The notes below the pieces were generated by a model. That model was not told where the DNA came from. It searched no databases and saw only the letters and a program-made list of their open reading frames with translations. From contig CM049320.1 of NCBI GenBank assembly GCA_026874595.1, forward strand, positions 6,391,464 through 6,455,463: DNA of 64,000 bases, read 5' to 3'. The stretch comes from Sipunculus nudus (taxonomy: Eukaryota > Annelida > Sipuncula > Golfingiida > Sipunculidae). The position numbers were made by a program, and so were the translations under genes. Below, in pieces: positions 60,582-64,000 of the stretch (the stretch's first letter is position 1; the number at the start of each line of letters is the position of its first letter).

Positions 60582-62032
60582 CTATGCCATGTTTGTGACA
60601 ATCTTGTGACACACTCCCTTTATGCTTGCTGTTAAATTTGCTTTGGAAAGTCTATGCCATGTTTGTGACAATCTTGTGACAGTTACAATCTTGTGACACA
60701 CACCGTTTATACTTGCTTGTACATTTGCTTGGGAAAGTCTATGCCATGTTTGTGACAATCTTGTGACAGTGACAATCTTGTGACACACACCCTTTATACT
60801 TGCTTGTTAATTTGCTTGGGAAAGTCTGTGCCATGTTTGTGACATGTTTCAACTTTGTGACAGTGACAATCTTGTGACACATACCCTTTATGCTTGCTTC
60901 TAAATTTGCTTGGGACAGTCTGTGCAATGTTTGTGACAATCTTGTGACAGTGACAATCTTGTGACACACACCCTTTATAATTGCTTGTAAAATTGCTTGG
61001 GAAAGTCTATGCCATGTTTGTGACAATCTTGTGACAGTGACAATCTTGTGACACACACCCTTTATACTTGCTTGTAAATTTGTTTGGGAAAGTCTATGCC
61101 ATGTTTGTGACAATCTTGTGACAATCTTGTGACACACTCCCTTTATGCTTGCTTGTAAATTTGCTTGGGAAAGTCTATGCCATGTTTGTGACAATCTTGT
61201 GATAGTGACAATCATGCGACACACACCCTTTATACTTGGTTGTAAATTTGCTTAGGAAAGTCTGTGCCATGTTTGTGACAATCTTGTGACAGTGACAATC
61301 TTGTGACACACACCCTTTATACTTGCTTGTAAATTTGTTTGGGAAAGTCTATGCCATGTTTGTGACAATCTTGTGACAATCTTGTGACACACTCCCTTTA
61401 TGCTTGCTTGTAAATTTGCTTGGGAAAGTCTATGCCAAGTTTGTGACAATCTTGTGACAGTGACAATCTTGTGACACACACCCTTTATAATTGCTGGTAA
61501 AATTGCTTGGGAAAGTCTATGCCATGTTTGTGACAATCTTGTGACAGTGACAATCTTGTGACACACACCCTTTAGACTTGCTTGTAAATTTGCTTAGGAA
61601 AGTCTGTGCCATGTTTGTGACAATCTTGTGACAGTGACAATCTTGTGACACACACCCTTTATACTTGCTTGTAAATTTGTTTGGGAAAGTCTATGTCATG
61701 TTTGTGACAATCTTGTGACAATCTTGTGACACACTCCCTTTATGCTTGCTGGTAAATTTGCTTGGGAAAGTCTGTGCCATGTTTGTGACAATCTTGTGAC
61801 AGTGACAATCTTGTGACATACACCCTTTATACTTGCTAGTAAATTTTCATAGGAAAGTCTGTGCCATGTTTGTGACAATCTTGTGACGGTGACAATCTTG
61901 TGAGACACACCCTTTATACTTGCTTGTAAATTTGCTTAGGAAAGTCTGTGCCATGTTTGTGACAATCTTGTGACAGTGACAATCTTGTGACACACACCCT
62001 TAATACTTGCTTGTAAATTTTCATGGGAAAGT
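60582..62032. repeat. Higher-order unit C, 1451 bp
   Basis: Lacks 174 bp (two 87-bp monomers among types 12-14), a different deletion from unit B; the fused monomer carries CTTTAGACTTG at 61571. Confidence 0.85.
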
Positions 62033-63657
62033 CTATGCCATGTTTGTGACAATCTTGTGACACACTCCCTTTATGCTTGCTGTTAAATTTGCTTTGGAAA
62101 GTCTATGCCATGTTTGTGACAATCTTGTGACAGTTACAATCTTGTGACACACACCGTTTATACTTGCTTGTACATTTGCTTGGGAAAGTCTATGCCATGT
62201 TTGTGACAATCTTGTGACAGTGACAATCTTGTGACACACACCCTTTATACTTGCTTGTTAATTTGCTTGGGAAAGTCTGTGCCATGTTTGCGACATGTTT
62301 CAACTTTGTGACAGTGACAATCTTGTGACACATACCCTTTATGCTTGCTTCTAAATTTGCTTGGGACAGTCTGTGCAATGTTTGTGACAATCTTGTGACA
62401 GTGACAATCTTGTGACACACACCCTTTATAATTGCTTGTAAAATTGCTTGGGAAAGTCTATGCCATGTTTGTGACAATCTTGTGACAGTGACAATCTTGT
62501 GACACACACCCTTTATACTTGCTTGTAAATTTGTTTGGGAAAGTCTATGCCATGTTTGTGACAATCTTGTGACAATCTTGTGACACACTCCCTTTATGCT
62601 TGCTTGTAAATTTGCTTGGGAAAGTCTATGCCATGTTTGTGACAATCTTGTGATAGTGACAATCATGCGACACACACCCTTTATACTTGGTTGTAAATTT
62701 GCTTAGGAAAGTCTGTGCCATGTTTGTGACAATCTTGTGACAGTGACAATCTTGTGACACACACCCTTTATACTTGCTTGTAAATTTGTTTGGGAAAGTC
62801 CATGCCATGTTTGTGACAATCTTGTGACAATCTTGTGACACACTCCCTTTATGCTTGCTTGTAAATTTGCTTGGGAAAGTCTATGCCAAGTTTGTGACAA
62901 TCTTGTGACAGTGACAATCTTGTGACACACACCCTTTATAATTGCTGGTAAAATTGCTTGGGAAAGTCTATGCCATGTTTGTGACAATCTTGTGACAGTG
63001 ACAATCTTGTGACACACACACTTTATACTTGCTTGTAAATTTGCTTAGGAAAGTCTGAGCCATGTTTCTGACAATCTTGTGACAGTGACAATCTTGTGAC
63101 ACACACCCTTTATACTTGCTTGTAAAATTGTTTGGGAAAGTCTATTTCATGTTTGTGACAATCTTGTGACAGTGACAATCTTGTGACACACACCCTTTAT
63201 GCTTGCTGGTAAATTTGCTTAGGAAAGTCTGTGCCATGTTTGTGACAATCTTGTGACAGTGACAATCTTGTGACACACACCCTTTATACTAGCTTGTAAA
63301 TTTGTTTGGGAAAGTCTATGTCATGTTTGTGACAATCTTGTGACAATCTTGTGACACACTCCCTTTATGCTTGCTGGTAAATTTGCTTGGGAAAGTCTGT
63401 GCCATGTTTCTGACAATCTTGTGACAGTGACAATCTTGTGACATACACCCTTTATACTTGCTAGTAAATTTTCATAGGAAAGTCTGTGCCATGTTTGTGA
63501 CAATCTTGTGACGGTGACAATCTTGTGAGACACACCCTTTATACTTGCTTGTAAATTTGCTTAGGAAAGTCTGTGCCATGTTTGTGACAATCTTGTGACA
63601 GTGACAATCTTGTGACACACACCCTCAATACTTGCTTGTAAATTTTCATGGGAAAGT
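62033..63657. repeat. Higher-order unit D, full length 1625 bp
   Basis: Same 19-monomer order as unit A with only scattered substitutions seen (for example 62801, 63145, 63290, 63409). Confidence 0.9.
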
Positions 63658-64000
63658 CTATGCCATGTTTGTGACAATCTTGTGACACACTCCCTTTATG
63701 CTTGCTGTTAAATTTGCTTTGGAAAGTCTATGCCATGTTTGTGACAATCTTGTGACAGTTACAATCTTGTGACACACACCGTTTATACTTGCTTGTACAT
63801 TTGCTTGGGAAAGTCTATGCCATGTTTGTGACAATCTTGTGACAGTGACAATCTTGTGACACACACCCTTTATACTTGCTTGTTAATTTGCTTGGGAAAG
63901 TCTGTGCCATGTTTGCGACATGTTTCAACTTTGTGACAGTGACAATCTTGTGACACATACCCTTTATGCTTGCTTCTAAATTTGCTTGGGACAGTCTGTG
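63658..64000. repeat. Higher-order unit, partial, cut by the window edge
   Basis: Monomer types 1-3 complete and 4 cut off; the 94-bp monomer is present as in units A and D. Confidence 0.85.

Larger units (their letters stand above)
56588..64000. repeat. 87-bp satellite array with higher-order repeats (continues past the right edge)
   Basis: Monomer phrase: GTGACAATCTTGTGACA twice (17-bp direct repeat), CACACCCTTTATACTTGC, TTGTAAATTTGCTTGGG and AAAGTCTATGCCATGTTT. Standard length 87; variants 81 (loss of 6 bp in the direct repeat), 70 (one copy of the direct repeat lost) and 94 (extra CATGTTTCAAC-type segment). The leftmost monomers (56588-56826) are the most diverged, as expected at an array edge. 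On the minus strand 87 and 81 keep a 29- or 27-codon frame open, while 70 and 94 break it; no evidence of a real protein. Confidence 0.95.

Noticed and set aside
56827-63864. Series of 68-161 codon minus-strand open frames (CHKIVTVTRLSQTWHRLS repeats)
   Set aside because: They are frames of the 87-bp satellite; length divisible by three keeps one frame open, frames break at the 70- and 94-bp monomers, and no splice or start context supports a gene.
56588-64000. CRISPR-like regular repeats
   Set aside because: Direct repeats are contiguous with no unique spacers and the context is eukaryotic; it is a satellite.

Overview
This looks like an anonymous stretch of nuclear genome from an invertebrate animal. 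It is AT-rich, has canonical GT-AG introns with short exons, microsatellites, many nested non-autonomous DNA transposons and a large satellite array. There is no operon structure, rRNA, CRISPR array or prokaryotic gene. The dense pearl/Helentron-like elements (subterminal inverted repeats, tandem-repeat cores, terminal hairpins) and a QPYxFEP-type gene fragment point weakly to a mollusc, perhaps a bivalve. That placement is inference.

Genes. Splice sites and phases reconstruct one split gene on the minus strand: five coding exons between 31918 and 18123 that join without a break into 157 codons including the stop, with phases 1-0-0-1 agreeing at all four junctions and AATAAA signals about 150-200 bases after the stop. 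I do not recognise the 156-residue product. Further along, 11525-11373 (minus) is the likely first coding exon of a second gene: ideal ACCATGG context, an in-frame stop just upstream, 51 codons, a GTAAGA donor; the rest of it would lie beyond the left edge or is unseen. A possible first exon of a third minus-strand transcript lies at 55835-55818. A weak plus-strand exon candidate lies at 607-758.

Mobile elements. 1854-2268 is a hAT-type MITE with a perfect 8-bp target duplication. 6320-7198 is a pogo/Tigger-like element whose empty site survives in a paralogous copy near 39000. 42579-46544 is a TTAA-flanked element with 15-bp terminal inverted repeats, CRE-containing subterminal inverted repeats and a 5' gene fragment; it splits an older repeat element and itself carries a 212-bp nested element. 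52304-54350 is an element with 27-bp perfect TIRs and an ATGT duplication, and the surrounding repeat reads through once it is removed. Several repeat families fill much of 6.2-10.7, 22.6-25.9, 35.4-36.5 and 38.1-55.1 kb. At least three of them share one design: a family-specific subterminal inverted repeat, a core of 140-300 bp tandem units, and a 3' end in GCTAA. Another family (9.0, 25.0-25.9, 35.4, 41.4-48.5 kb) has cores built around the 12-bp palindrome GGTGGCGCCACC and a conserved 30-nt terminal hairpin.

Satellite. From about 56588 to the right edge the window is an 87-bp satellite in a higher-order repeat. The full unit is 1625 bp and holds 19 monomers (14 x 87 + 3 x 81 + 70 + 94). 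Two full-length copies, two copies with different two-monomer deletions, and partial copies at each end are visible. Its minus-strand open frames (29 codons per monomer) are almost certainly a by-product of the monomer length being divisible by three.
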